Shown: positions 34,184 to 43,162, counted from the stretch's first letter. The stretch: DNA of 64,000 nt from Streptomyces puniciscabiei (GCF_006715785.1 NZ_VFNX01000001.1:5436001-5500000), one strand, 5' to 3'. A program made the numbers and translations. The notes: generated by a model not told the origin, from the letters alone.

Positions 34184-35007
34184 TTCACGGCTCCCAACGA
34201 CAGGCCCTGGACCAGCTTGTCCTGGGCGGCGAACCCCGCGGCGAGCACCGGCAGGGAGACGACGAGCGACGCGGCGCACACCTTGGCCAGGAACAGGCCC
34301 TGGCTGGTGATGAAGCCGGTCAGGAAGACGGGGGCGGTCTCGGCGACCACGCCCGTCAGGACTCGGGCGAACAGCAGCTCGTTCCAGCTGAAGATGAAGC
34401 AGATCAGCGCCGTGGCGGCGATGCCGGGCAGGGCGATCGGGGCGACCACGCGCGCGAGGATGGTCGGCAGCCGGGCGCCGTCGATCTGCGCCGCCTCGAT
34501 CACCGCCACTGGGACCTCGGCGAGGAAGGACTGCATCATCCACACCGCGATCGGCAGGTTCATGGAGGTGTAGAGGATGACCAGGAGCCAGATGTTGTCG
34601 AGCATCCCGGTGTTCTTCGCGAAGAGGTAGATCGGCAGCAGGCCGGCCACCACCGGCAGCATCTTCGTGGACAGGAAGAAGAACAGGACGTCCGTCCACT
34701 TGCGGACCCGCCGGACGGACAGCGCGTACGCCGCCGGGAGGGCGAGGAGCAGCACGCAGACCGTCGACACCACCGAGGCCACGGTGGAGTTGACCAGCGC
34801 GGGCCAGGGGCTCGCGCCGCCGCCCGCCCCGAAGAACTCGCGGTAGCCGTCGAGGGTCAGCGAGGCGGCGAAGGACGGCGGGTTGGTCGCCGCGTCCGCC
34901 TCCGAGTGGAAGGACGTCAGCGCCATCCAGGCGATGGGCAGGAAGAACACGATCCCGACCAGCCAGGCCACGAGACCCAGCCCGTTTCTGCGGATCACGG
35001 CGTTCAT
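34180..35007 (-). CDS. Carbohydrate ABC importer permease (MalG type)
   Basis: The 275-residue permease has six membrane segments and the CUT1 EAA loop, EAAQIDGARLPTILARVVAP near residue 165, which docks the ATPase. It starts directly before a first segment GLVAWLVGIVFFLPIAWMAL. The start overlaps the upstream permease stop by four bases. No ATPase gene is present in the operon; in Streptomyces a shared MsiK-type ATPase usually serves such importers. Confidence 0.92.
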   Translation of the reverse strand: MNAVIRRNGLGLVAWLVGIVFFLPIAWMALTSFHSEADAATNPPSFAASLTLDGYREFFGAGGGASPWPALVNSTVASVVSTVCVLLLALPAAYALSVRRVRKWTDVLFFFLSTKMLPVVAGLLPIYLFAKNTGMLDNIWLLVILYTSMNLPIAVWMMQSFLAEVPVAVIEAAQIDGARLPTILARVVAPIALPGIAATALICFIFSWNELLFARVLTGVVAETAPVFLTGFITSQGLFLAKVCAASLVVSLPVLAAGFAAQDKLVQGLSLGAVK

Positions 35008-35939
35008 GCGCGGGACACCTCCTCGCGGAACAGGGACGACACCACGCGCAGGGCGAAGGTCGCGATGACGATCGAGCCGATGACCACCAGGACGCCGGCG
35101 GCCGAGGCGAGGCCGTTCTCGTGGGCCTGGTAGAAGCTCTGGTAGACGGTGTAGGGCAGGTTGGCGGTGCCGAGCCCGCCGGACGTGATCGTGAAGACCG
35201 CGTCGAAGTTCTGGACGATGTAGATCGAGCCCAGCAGGGCGCCGAGTTCGAGATAGCGGCGCAGGTGCGGGAGCGTCAGATGGCGGAAGACCTGCCAGTC
35301 GTTCGCGCCGTCCACCCGGGCGGCCTCGATCTGCTCGGGGTCACGGCTCTGCAGCCCGGCGAGCAGGATCAGCATCATGAACGGCGTCCACTGCCACACC
35401 AGGGAGGCCTCGACCGCGAGCAGCGGGGTGTTGGAGATCCAGTCGGGCTGTGGGCCGCCCACATAGTGCAACAACCCATTGAGCAGTCCGTATTCGGGGT
35501 TGTACAGCACATGCTTCCAGAGCAGGGCCGCGGCCACCGGGACGACGAGGAACGGGGCGATCAGCAGCGTGCGGACGACGCCCCGGCCGCGGAACTTGCG
35601 GTCCAGGAGCAGGGCCAGCGCCAGCCCGAGGACCAGGCTGACCAGCACCACCGTCACCGTGAGCAGCACGGTCGTCCAGACCGAGTGGCGCAGGTCCGCG
35701 TCGGTCAGCACCTGACGGTAGTTGTCCAGCCCGGTGAAGTGGCGGGCCTTGGGGTAGAGGGCGTTCCAGTCGAAGAAGGAGATCACCAGCGTGGCCACGA
35801 ACGGCAGCTGGGTCACGACGATCATGAAGACGAGGGCGGGCAGGAGGGGGGCCCGGGTGGCCCAGGCGCGCAGGCGGGCGGAGGGCTGCCGCGCGGCGCG
35901 TACCGGTGTGGCGGCGAGGGGTGCTGTCGTCGCGGTCAT
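35004..35939 (-). CDS. Carbohydrate ABC importer permease (MalF type)
   Basis: The 311-residue permease has six membrane segments after a basic N-terminus, with the EAA loop EAARVDGANDWQVFRHLTLP near residue 205. VVRTLLIAPFLVVPVAAALLW in the middle is typical of CUT1 permeases. It partners the MalG-type protein to form the membrane channel. Its ATG overlaps the stop of the binding-protein gene. Confidence 0.92.
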   Translation of the reverse strand: MTATTAPLAATPVRAARQPSARLRAWATRAPLLPALVFMIVVTQLPFVATLVISFFDWNALYPKARHFTGLDNYRQVLTDADLRHSVWTTVLLTVTVVLVSLVLGLALALLLDRKFRGRGVVRTLLIAPFLVVPVAAALLWKHVLYNPEYGLLNGLLHYVGGPQPDWISNTPLLAVEASLVWQWTPFMMLILLAGLQSRDPEQIEAARVDGANDWQVFRHLTLPHLRRYLELGALLGSIYIVQNFDAVFTITSGGLGTANLPYTVYQSFYQAHENGLASAAGVLVVIGSIVIATFALRVVSSLFREEVSRA

Positions 35940-37303
35940 CGTCCCTCGTACTCCTTGGATATCTTCTCGGCGAGCGCCTGCGAGTTCTTCAGGGCCGTCT
36001 CGACGGACTGGCGTCCGGCGATGGCCGCGCTGATCTCCTGGGAGACCTTGGTGCCGAGGTCGGTGAACTCGGGGATGTCGACGAACTGGATGCCGGGCGC
36101 GGGGCGCGGCTGTACGCCGGGGTCGTTCGGGCGGGCGCTCTCGATGGCCTGCTTCGTCATGTCCTGGAAGGCGGCGGCCGACCTGCGGTAGTCGGCGTTG
36201 GTGTACGTCGAAGCCCGCTTGCCCGCCGGGACGTTCGGCCAGCCGCTGGTCTCGCCGACCAGCTGCTCGTACTCCTTACTGGACGCCCAGGACACGAACT
36301 TCCAGGCCTTGTCCGGGTTGCGGGAGGCCTGCTGGATGCCCCAGGCCCAGGTGTAGAGCCAGCCGGAGGACGGGGTCTTCTCCACGGGGGCGGGGGCGTA
36401 GCCGAGCTTGCCCTTGACGGGGGAGCCCTTCGCCTCCAGCAGGCCGGCCGCGGAGGTGGCGTCGTACCACATGGCGACCTTGCCCTGGGTCATGTCGTTG
36501 AGGCACTCGGCGAAGCCGGACTGGGCGGCGCCGGACTCGCCGTGCGCGCGGACCAGGTCGACATAGAACTTCGTCGCCTTCTCGAACTCGGGGGAGTCGA
36601 GGTGGGCCTTCCAGTTCCTGTCGAACCAGGTGCCGCCGAAGGTGTTCACCACGGTGGTCAGCGGCGCGATCATCTCGCCCCAGCCGGGCAGGCCGCGCAG
36701 ACAGATGCCCTTCATGCCGGACCGCGCGCCGTCCACCTGTGCGGCGAGGTCGGCGACCTGCGTCCACGTGGGGTGCGCCGGCATGGTCAGGCCCTTCGCC
36801 GCGAACACGTCCTTGCGGTACATCAGGAAGGACGACTCGCCGTAGAAGGGCTGGCCGTAGAGCTTGCCGTCGGAGGCGGTCAGGGACTGGCGCATGGGGC
36901 CCAGGACGTCCTGTTCGTCGTACGACGGGTCCTTGGCGACGTAGGAGTTCATCTCGTGCAGCCAGCCGTTGCGGGCGTAGATGGGTATCTCGTAGTTGCT
37001 CAGGGTCGCCACGTCGTACTGCCCGGCCTGGTTGGCGAAGTCCTGGCTGATCTTGTCGCGGACGTCGTTCTCGGGCAGGACCGTGAAGTTGACCTTGATG
37101 CCGGTCTCCTTGGTGAAGCGGGGGGCGAGCTTCTGGAGTTCGGTCATCTGGGGGTTGTTGACCATCAGCACGTTGATGGAGTCGCCGCCGGAACCGGTCC
37201 CGCCCGCACCGACCCAGCAGCCGGAGAGCAGCGGGGCGAGCAGCGTCCCTGCGGCGGCCATGGCGAGCGTGGCTCGCGGCCTCCGTCGGCTCTGGGTTCG
37301 CAT
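35936..37303 (-). CDS. Sugar-binding lipoprotein of the ABC importer
   Basis: The 455-residue family 1 solute-binding protein starts with a lipoprotein signal: ATLAMAAAGTLLAPLLSGCW gives the lipobox LLSGC near residue 29. Mature features include NVLMVNNPQMTELQKLAPRF, a GYAPAPVEKTPSSGWLYTWA stretch and KFVSWASSKEYEQL. These suit a polyol-type substrate such as sorbitol or mannitol, by general resemblance only. AGGAG six bases before ATG 37303 supports the start. It begins a four-gene operon 92 bases after the DeoR gene. Confidence 0.92.
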   Translation of the reverse strand: MRTQSRRRPRATLAMAAAGTLLAPLLSGCWVGAGGTGSGGDSINVLMVNNPQMTELQKLAPRFTKETGIKVNFTVLPENDVRDKISQDFANQAGQYDVATLSNYEIPIYARNGWLHEMNSYVAKDPSYDEQDVLGPMRQSLTASDGKLYGQPFYGESSFLMYRKDVFAAKGLTMPAHPTWTQVADLAAQVDGARSGMKGICLRGLPGWGEMIAPLTTVVNTFGGTWFDRNWKAHLDSPEFEKATKFYVDLVRAHGESGAAQSGFAECLNDMTQGKVAMWYDATSAAGLLEAKGSPVKGKLGYAPAPVEKTPSSGWLYTWAWGIQQASRNPDKAWKFVSWASSKEYEQLVGETSGWPNVPAGKRASTYTNADYRRSAAAFQDMTKQAIESARPNDPGVQPRPAPGIQFVDIPEFTDLGTKVSQEISAAIAGRQSVETALKNSQALAEKISKEYEGR

Positions 37304-37395
37304 GGATCGCTCCTGGAGATATCTGGATATAAGGGGCACTTGGAGGTGCGGAGCGCCCCCAAGGGGAGTGGGTTGTACTTTCGGACTCGGACTTC

Positions 37396-38166
37396 TCAGA
37401 CCCTGATGACCTGCGGGCCCAGCAGGGAGTAGCGGTGGGCCTCGGCGGCCGGGAGCTGGGTGCTCGTCACGATCGCCTCCAGCGCGCCGATCTCGGCGAA
37501 CCGGCAGAAGCTGACCGCGCCGAACTTGGTGTGCACGCCCGCGAAGACGGTCCGGCGCGCGGCCCGTATCGCCTGCGCCTTGACCTCGCTGACCGCCGGG
37601 TCGGGCGTGGTCAGGCCGTGCTCGCGGGAGATGCCGTTGGCGCCGATGTAGGCGAGGTCGAGGACGAAACCGGCCAGCATCTTCGTCGTCCAGTGGTCGA
37701 CCGTGGCCAGCGTGCCGGCCCGCACCCGGCCACCGAGCAGCAGCACCGAGATCTGCTCGGCCTCCGCCAGGGCGCCCGCGACCGGCAGGGACGCGGTGAC
37801 CACGGTCAGCGGCCGGTCCGCCGGCAGGGCCTCGGCGATGAGCTGCGGGGTGAAGCCCTCGTCGACGAAGACCGTCTCCGCGTCCCCGAGCAGCTCGGCC
37901 GCCGCGGCCGCGATCCGGCGCTTCTCGGGCACGTGGCTGGTGGCGCGGAAGGCGAGCGTCGTCTCGAAGCCGGCGCTCTCCACCGGGTAGGCGCCGCCGT
38001 GCGTACGGCGGACCAGGCCGTGGTCCTCCAGGGCGCGCAGATCGCGCCGGATGGTCTCCTTGGCCACGCCCAGCTCCAAGGCGAGTGCGGTGACGTCGAC
38101 CGAGCCGGTGGCGCGTGCGGCCCGCACGATCTCGCGCTGGCGTTCCTCCGCCGTCCTGATGGTCAT
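37396..38166 (-). CDS. DeoR-family regulator of the sugar importer operon
   Basis: The 256-residue protein has a DeoR helix-turn-helix (EERQREIVRAARATGSVDVT, then LELGVAKETIRRDLRALEDH, then LVRRTHGGAYP). The sugar-phosphate-binding C-terminal domain shows FVDEGFTPQLIAEALP and LAYIGANGISREHGLTTPDP. Its position upstream of and in line with the importer operon makes it the probable repressor, with a sugar phosphate as inducer. ATG 38166 is chosen; the longer frame upstream has no motif. Confidence 0.9.
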   Translation of the reverse strand: MTIRTAEERQREIVRAARATGSVDVTALALELGVAKETIRRDLRALEDHGLVRRTHGGAYPVESAGFETTLAFRATSHVPEKRRIAAAAAELLGDAETVFVDEGFTPQLIAEALPADRPLTVVTASLPVAGALAEAEQISVLLLGGRVRAGTLATVDHWTTKMLAGFVLDLAYIGANGISREHGLTTPDPAVSEVKAQAIRAARRTVFAGVHTKFGAVSFCRFAEIGALEAIVTSTQLPAAEAHRYSLLGPQVIRV

Positions 38167-38192
38167 GTCGTCACCCACTTCCCTGTGGAGCT

Positions 38193-38383
38193 GCCCGTTC
38201 GGGCCCATGGGGGAAGTTCTACCGTCGGTCTCCGGTGCTGACCAGGCCTGTTGCGGGCCCGATACTGCCCGTTCGTGCCCGTTCACCGAGGGCGGTGCCC
38301 GGCTCGGACCTGCGCGGCCGTGCCCCGCGGGGTGGGAGCGGGCGTACCGGATGCCCGAATACGGCGGCGGGCGGGCCCGTTCG
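38193..38383. promoter_or_regulatory. Repeated GCCCGTTCG motifs upstream of the DeoR gene
   Basis: GCCCGTTCG occurs at 38193-38201, 38267-38275 and 38375-38383, and the 38266-38285 segment is a tandem TGCCCGTTCG-TGCCCGTTCA. DeoR-family proteins often bind direct repeats of this size. The stretch lies between the DeoR start and the end of the uronate dehydrogenase gene. Confidence 0.45.
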
Positions 38384-38460
38384 GTGCCCGCCCGCGCGCG
38401 TGAGCGATCGTTTTGCGCCGCCCGGGCGCCTTGGACGGTTGCCCGAGGCGCCCGGGAAGC

Positions 38461-39270
38461 TCAGTACGGCCAGATCGGCGGGTCGTTCACGAAGTGCCCA
38501 CCGAGGTGGCTGTGCGCCGGGTTCTGCGGGTCCAGCTCGCCCTGCTCGGCGATCAGCTTCTCGGCGTACGGCTCGGAGTCGTCCTGCGGCTCGTAACCGA
38601 GGGCCCGCGCGGTGGTCAGGTCCCACCACAGCCGGGTGTTGGCGGAGGAGCCGTAGACGACGGTGTGGCCGACCCCCTCGGCGGTCAGGGCCGCGTGGAA
38701 GAGGCGGGCGCCGTCGGCCGGGCTCATCCACACCGAGAGCATGCGCACGCTGGTCGGCTCCGGGAAGCAGGAGCCGATGCGCACGGAAACGGTCTCCAGG
38801 CCGTGCTTGTCCCAGTACAGCTGGGCGAGGTCCTCGCCGAAGGCCTTGGACAGGCCGTAGAAGGTGTCCGGGCGGCGCGGGGTGTCGATCGGGATCAGGG
38901 GCTCGCCCGCGCGCGGGGCCGGGGTGAAGCCGACGGCGTGGTTGGAGGAGGCGAAGACGATCCGGGGCACGCCCTCCTGGCGGGCGGCCTCGTAGAGGTG
39001 GTAGGTGCCCTCGATGTTGGACTTCAGGATCTTCTCGAAGGGGGCCTCCAGGGAGATGCCCGCGAGGTGCAGGATCGCGTCCACGCCCCGGACGGCCTCG
39101 CGCAGGGCGGCCGTGTCGCTGAGGTCGGCGGTGATCGCGTCCGGCGCGTCCTCGATGGGGCGCACGTCGAACAGGCGCAGCGTGTAGCCGTACTCCGGCA
39201 GCAGGGACCGCATCAGGGTGCCGAGTCCGCCGGCGGCGCCGGTGAGCAGAACGGTGCGGGGAGCGGGCAT
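38461..39270 (-). CDS. udh: Uronate dehydrogenase (short-chain, Udh type)
   Basis: The enzyme oxidises D-galacturonate or D-glucuronate to the aldarolactone with NAD. The 269-residue extended SDR protein matches bacterial Udh in order: LLTGAAGGLGTLMR near residue 8, HLAGISLEAPFEKILKSNIE, IVFASSNHAVGF, the catalytic Y138-x3-K142 in FYGLSKAFGE, VRIGSCFPEPTSVRMLSVW, and NTRLWWDLTTARALGYEPQD. It is divergent from the 5-dehydro-4-deoxyglucarate dehydratase gene, which acts two steps later. A glucarate dehydratase for the step between is not in the window. Confidence 0.88.
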   Translation of the reverse strand: MPAPRTVLLTGAAGGLGTLMRSLLPEYGYTLRLFDVRPIEDAPDAITADLSDTAALREAVRGVDAILHLAGISLEAPFEKILKSNIEGTYHLYEAARQEGVPRIVFASSNHAVGFTPAPRAGEPLIPIDTPRRPDTFYGLSKAFGEDLAQLYWDKHGLETVSVRIGSCFPEPTSVRMLSVWMSPADGARLFHAALTAEGVGHTVVYGSSANTRLWWDLTTARALGYEPQDDSEPYAEKLIAEQGELDPQNPAHSHLGGHFVNDPPIWPY

Positions 39271-39499
39271 CCTCGGTTCTCCTTGCGGCCGGCATTCACA
39301 TACGTGGACACGCTAGAGAGGTTCGCCGTGCACCGTCAAGTCTCGCGTGAGGTCGGTGAATTCGCTTCAGGTGGTGCGGGTTTGCCTGCTTGACCTGCCA
39401 CAGGAAGGCCCCGTAGCGTGGTCGCGTTCAGAAATATGGACGAGGATCAGAGGCATGCACCGACGTGTGCGACGCCGGCGTGTCCCAAGGGAGAGCCCG

Positions 39500-40441
39500 T
39501 TGACGCCAGCCCCTCTCACCGAACGGCTCCGTGCACCGGGCGGGCCGCTCTTCTTCCCTGTCACGGCCTTCGGCCCCGACGGCTCGCTCGACCTCGACGT
39601 CTACCGCACACACGTCCGCCGGGGCGTCGCCGCCGGTGCCGCCGCCGTGTTCGCCTGCTGCGGCACCGGGGAGTTCCACGCCCTGCTGCCGGAGGAGTTC
39701 GAGGCCTGCGTCCGGGTGGCCGTGGAGGCGGCCGAGGGGCGTGTCCCGGTGGTAGCCGGCGCCGGCTACGGCACCGCGCTCGCCGCGCGCTACGCCCGGC
39801 TCGCCGAGCGGGCCGGCGCGGACGGTCTCCTCGCCATGCCGCCGTACCTCGTCCTCGCCGGTCAGGAGGGCCTGCTGCGGCACTACCGGGAGCTCGCCGC
39901 GGCCACCGGCCTGCCGGTCGTCGTCTACCAGCGCGACAACGCCGTCTTCACCCCGCGCACGGTGGTGGAACTCGCCCGCACCGACGGGATCGTCGGCCTC
40001 AAGGACGGCCTCGGCGACCTCGACCTGATGCAGCGGATCATCAGCGCCGTCCGTACCGAGGTCCCCGGCGACTTCCTGTACTTCAACGGCCTGCCCACCG
40101 CCGAGCAGACCCAGCTCGCCTACCACGCCCTCGGCGTCCCCCTGTACTCCTCGGCCGTCTTCTGCTTCGCCCCCGAGATCGCCCTCGCCTACCACCGGGC
40201 CCTGACCGCGGGCCGCACCGCGACCCTGCGGCGCCTCCTGGACGGGTTCTACCGCCCGTTCGTGGAACTGCGCGCCCAGGGCCGCGGCTACGCCGTCTCG
40301 CTCGTCAAGGCGGGCGTACGGCTGCGCGGCCTGGACGTCGGCGAGGTCCGGCCCCCGCTGCACGAGCCGGCGGAGGACCATGTGAAACAACTCGCCCAGC
40401 TGATCGAGCGGGGCTGCGCGCTGCTGGAGGAGGACGCGTGA
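39500..40441 (+). CDS. kdgD: 5-dehydro-4-deoxyglucarate dehydratase
   Basis: KdgD dehydrates and decarboxylates 5-keto-4-deoxyglucarate to 2,5-dioxopentanoate. The 313-residue DHDPS-superfamily barrel has AVFACCGTGEFHALLPEEFE near residue 45, the Tyr of VVVYQRDNAVF, the Schiff-base Lys in IVGLKDGLGDLDL, and FLYFNGLPTAEQTQLAYHAL, which is specific to this subfamily. The TTG at 39500 (LTPAPLTERLRAPGG) has GGGAGAG five bases upstream and gives the family N-terminus; the ATG at 39455 adds an Arg-rich extension and is less likely. It is divergent from udh. Confidence 0.9.
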   Translation: MTPAPLTERLRAPGGPLFFPVTAFGPDGSLDLDVYRTHVRRGVAAGAAAVFACCGTGEFHALLPEEFEACVRVAVEAAEGRVPVVAGAGYGTALAARYARLAERAGADGLLAMPPYLVLAGQEGLLRHYRELAAATGLPVVVYQRDNAVFTPRTVVELARTDGIVGLKDGLGDLDLMQRIISAVRTEVPGDFLYFNGLPTAEQTQLAYHALGVPLYSSAVFCFAPEIALAYHRALTAGRTATLRRLLDGFYRPFVELRAQGRGYAVSLVKAGVRLRGLDVGEVRPPLHEPAEDHVKQLAQLIERGCALLEEDA

Positions 40442-40524
40442 GCGAGCGGGCTGCGGCCGCGAGACGGACGCGTGGGCGAACGGCGACACGGCCCGCAGGA
40501 CGACGCGTGTGCGTGCGTGGGTGT

Positions 40525-40630
40525 GGCTCGGGGGAGGGCGTGGGCGTGCGTCTTCCCGGCTCGGGCGAGGGCGTGGGCGTGCGTCGGCACCGCTCGGGCG
40601 AGTACATGAGCGCGCGTCGGTACCGCTCGG
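40525..40630 (+). repeat. 33-bp tandem repeats between kdgD and the next gene
   Basis: Three full 33-bp units begin at 40525, 40558 and 40591 and a partial fourth at 40624. Units 1 and 2 differ at few positions; unit 3 has diverged. The partial unit runs into the ribosome-binding site (GGAGGAGG) of the gene at 40641. The array lies in the 199-base gap after kdgD. Confidence 0.75.
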
Positions 40631-40640
40631 AGGAGGCTGC

Positions 40641-41804
40641 GTGAAGGCGTCGGCGTTCGTCTACCCCTGGGACGTCAACGGGGACCCGGAGGCGCCCGCG
40701 CGCATCGCCGGGCTCGGCGTGCGGCAGGTCACCCTCGCCGCCGCCTACCACTCCACCCGCGCCCTGACCCCCCGCCACCCCCGCCACCGCGTCGTCACCG
40801 CCGAGTACGCGGCCGTCCTCTACCCGCCGGACCACCGCTGGGCGGGCCGCGGCATCAGGCCGTACCCCGCCGGCCGCTGGGCCCCCGGCGACGCCTACGG
40901 AGAGGCGGCGGCGGCCCTGGCCGCGGCGGGCCTTCAGGTGCACACCTGGGTCGTCCTCGCCCACAACTCCCGCCTGGGCGCCGAGCACCCGGACACCTCG
41001 GTGGTCAACGCCTACGGCGACCGCTACCCCTGGGCGCCCTGCATCGCCCAGCCCGCCACGCGCGCGTACCTGGTCGACCTGGCCGCCGAGGCCGCCGTAC
41101 GCCCCGGCGCGCACGGCACCGAACTGGAGTCCCTCGGCTGGTACGGGCTCCAGCACCTGCACGCCCACGACAAGACCGGCGGTGTCGCCCTCGGGGAGGC
41201 CGGGCAGTACCTGATGTCCCTGTGCTTCTGCCCGTCCTGCCGCGCCGGGTACGCCGGGCAGGGCCTGGATCCCGATGAGCTGGCCGCGTCCGTGCGGGCC
41301 GCGCTGGAGCCGCTGTGGCGGGGCGCGGCGGACGACGAGGGCTGGCCGACGGTCGGGAAGCTGCTCGGCGAGGAGAACGCGGCCCGCACACGCGCGTGGC
41401 GCGAGGAAACCGCAGGCACCCTCCAGGAGGAGGCCGTCGCCGCCGTACGCGCCGCCGCACCGGCCGGCTTCCAGGTCCTGCTGCACGCCGACCCGGTCTC
41501 CTACCACTGCGGCGCCAACGCCGGCGTCGACCCCGCCCGCGTCCTCGCCGTCGCCGACGGCGTGGTGGTGCCCTGCACGGGCGGTACGGCCCTGCTGGCG
41601 CCCTTCGCCGAAGCGGCCGGGGAGCGGACGGTGCTGGCCGCCAACCTCACCGTCGTCTCCGGGATGGGCGGCAGCCCCGGCACCCTCGCGGCGGACGCGG
41701 CACGCGCGCGTGCCCAGGGCGCGACCGAACTGCGGCTCTATCACGCCGGGTTGGCGTCGGACGGCGACCTCACCTCGGTGCGCGAGGCGCTGTCCGCGCG
41801 CTGA
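40641..41804 (+). CDS. Hypothetical TIM-barrel-like protein
   Basis: I do not recognise a named family. The 387-residue protein has barrel-like strands: SAFVYPWDVNGDPEAPARIA near the start, GLQVHTWVVLAHNSRLGAEH near residue 102, LESLGWYGLQHLHAHDKTGG near residue 166, then a CFCPSCRAGY cysteine cluster, and LLHADPVSYHCG. The layout is like glycoside-hydrolase-type barrels with a GWYGLQHLHAHDK active-site-like loop. GTG 40641 has GGAGGAGG nearby. It follows kdgD on the same strand and may be cotranscribed, which hints at a role in uronate or oligosaccharide use. Confidence 0.75.
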   Translation: MKASAFVYPWDVNGDPEAPARIAGLGVRQVTLAAAYHSTRALTPRHPRHRVVTAEYAAVLYPPDHRWAGRGIRPYPAGRWAPGDAYGEAAAALAAAGLQVHTWVVLAHNSRLGAEHPDTSVVNAYGDRYPWAPCIAQPATRAYLVDLAAEAAVRPGAHGTELESLGWYGLQHLHAHDKTGGVALGEAGQYLMSLCFCPSCRAGYAGQGLDPDELAASVRAALEPLWRGAADDEGWPTVGKLLGEENAARTRAWREETAGTLQEEAVAAVRAAAPAGFQVLLHADPVSYHCGANAGVDPARVLAVADGVVVPCTGGTALLAPFAEAAGERTVLAANLTVVSGMGGSPGTLAADAARARAQGATELRLYHAGLASDGDLTSVREALSAR

Positions 41805-42973
41805 GCCAGGGACGCCGCCGTACCGAGCAGCGCGAGGCCGTAGACCGGCAACAGCACTGCGGGCGGGGCGAGTTCGACCAGACCCGCGCCCACGGCGAGC
41901 CCGACGACATTGGGCGTGAAGACCAGGGTGCTCGCGGTGGCCGTCGCCCGGCCGAGCAGGGGGCCGGGCGTCTCCCGCTGGACGGCGGTGAACGTGGCGA
42001 CGAGCACACAGGGCAGCCCGAGACCGCCCGCCGCGGACGACGCGAGGGCCACCGCGTCCGACGGCACGGCGCGCGCGGCCACCGCGAGCGCCGTCAGCGC
42101 GATCCCGGCCGCCGCGAACCGGCGCGCGCCCAGCCGCCGCAGCGCTGCGCCCGAGACGAGCCCCGCCGTCACCGAACCGGCACCCTGGACGGCGTACAGC
42201 ACGCCGGTGTACGCGGGGGAGTGACCGAGACGATCGACGACGGCGTACAGCGTCGTGCTGCACAGGGCGGTCAGGAGCATCGTCGCACCGCCGGCCCGGA
42301 CCAGCGGGCGCAGGCCGGGGTGCCCCCACAGGTGCCGGACCCCTGCCACGGTGTCCTCGCGTCGGCTGCCGCCGGACCGGGCGGGCCGCTCCTCGCGCAC
42401 CCGCAGCAGCGCGTACAGCCCGGCGGCGACCGCGAAGGTGCCCGCGTCCAGGCAGGCGACGGCCGGACCGCCGAAGGCCGTGTACAGGCCCGCCCCGGTC
42501 AGCGGGGCGACGAGCTTCATGCCCTCGGTGACGGCCATGCGCAGCCCGTTGAAGTCGCCGAGGCGCTCCGCGCCGATCGCCGCGGTCACCAGGGCCGACT
42601 CCGCCGCGTCATGGACGACCTCGGCGGCGCCGTAGACCAGCAGGACGGTGAAGAGCAGCCACAGGCCGCCCGGGGAGCCCACGGTGCACAGGGTGGGCAG
42701 CAGGGCCGCCAGGCCCGCGTTCAGGGCAACCAGCAGGGGCTTGCGGCGGACGCGGTCGGCGATCGTGCCCAGTGCCGGGCCCGCCAGGGTGGGCGCCCAC
42801 ATGGCGAGCATGCACAGCGCGGCCGGGCCGTCGGACCCGGTGAGGTCCTTCACCCACACGCCCGACGCCAGGAACAGCGCGGAGTTGCCGAAGCCCGACA
42901 CCACCACCGCCGCCAGATACAGCCCCGCGTCGCGGTCCCGCAGCACGCGGAGCAGGGTCCAGGAAGTCGTCAT
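41741..42973 (-). CDS. MFS transporter (drug-exporter-like)
   Basis: The 410-residue protein has about 12 membrane segments and the motif-A-like loop GTIADRVRRKPLLVALNAGL between segments 2 and 3. It resembles the MFS_3/enterobactin-exporter group used for drug or siderophore export. The last 64 bases overlap, tail to tail, the 3' end of the barrel-like gene at 40641-41804, so the two genes may interfere when both are transcribed. The substrate is unknown. Confidence 0.88.
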   Translation of the reverse strand: MTTSWTLLRVLRDRDAGLYLAAVVVSGFGNSALFLASGVWVKDLTGSDGPAALCMLAMWAPTLAGPALGTIADRVRRKPLLVALNAGLAALLPTLCTVGSPGGLWLLFTVLLVYGAAEVVHDAAESALVTAAIGAERLGDFNGLRMAVTEGMKLVAPLTGAGLYTAFGGPAVACLDAGTFAVAAGLYALLRVREERPARSGGSRREDTVAGVRHLWGHPGLRPLVRAGGATMLLTALCSTTLYAVVDRLGHSPAYTGVLYAVQGAGSVTAGLVSGAALRRLGARRFAAAGIALTALAVAARAVPSDAVALASSAAGGLGLPCVLVATFTAVQRETPGPLLGRATATASTLVFTPNVVGLAVGAGLVELAPPAVLLPVYGLALLGTAASLAQRADSASRTEVRSPSDANPA

Positions 42974-43162
42974 GCCTGCTCATCGTGGGTCTAAGGCGGG
43001 CGGGCGCGGATCGGTCAGGTGCCTTATCCCGGAGGGCCGGCCGGCGGCAGTCCGTGCCTGGGCGGCGGGAACCGTGGCGGCGGCCGCGCGCCACCGATGA
43101 GTTCTCGCGCCCCGGGCGGTCTGCCCTTCGTACGAGGAGTGCGACCGCGAAGGAGTAACGGC

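Noticed and set aside
40525..40630. CRISPR array or coding repeat
   Set aside because: Units abut with no spacers; the frame that crosses them lacks any conserved protein.
42974..43162. Possible promoter operators between the MFS and TIGR03086 genes
   Set aside because: I saw no clear palindrome or repeat beyond chance in this 189-base gap.
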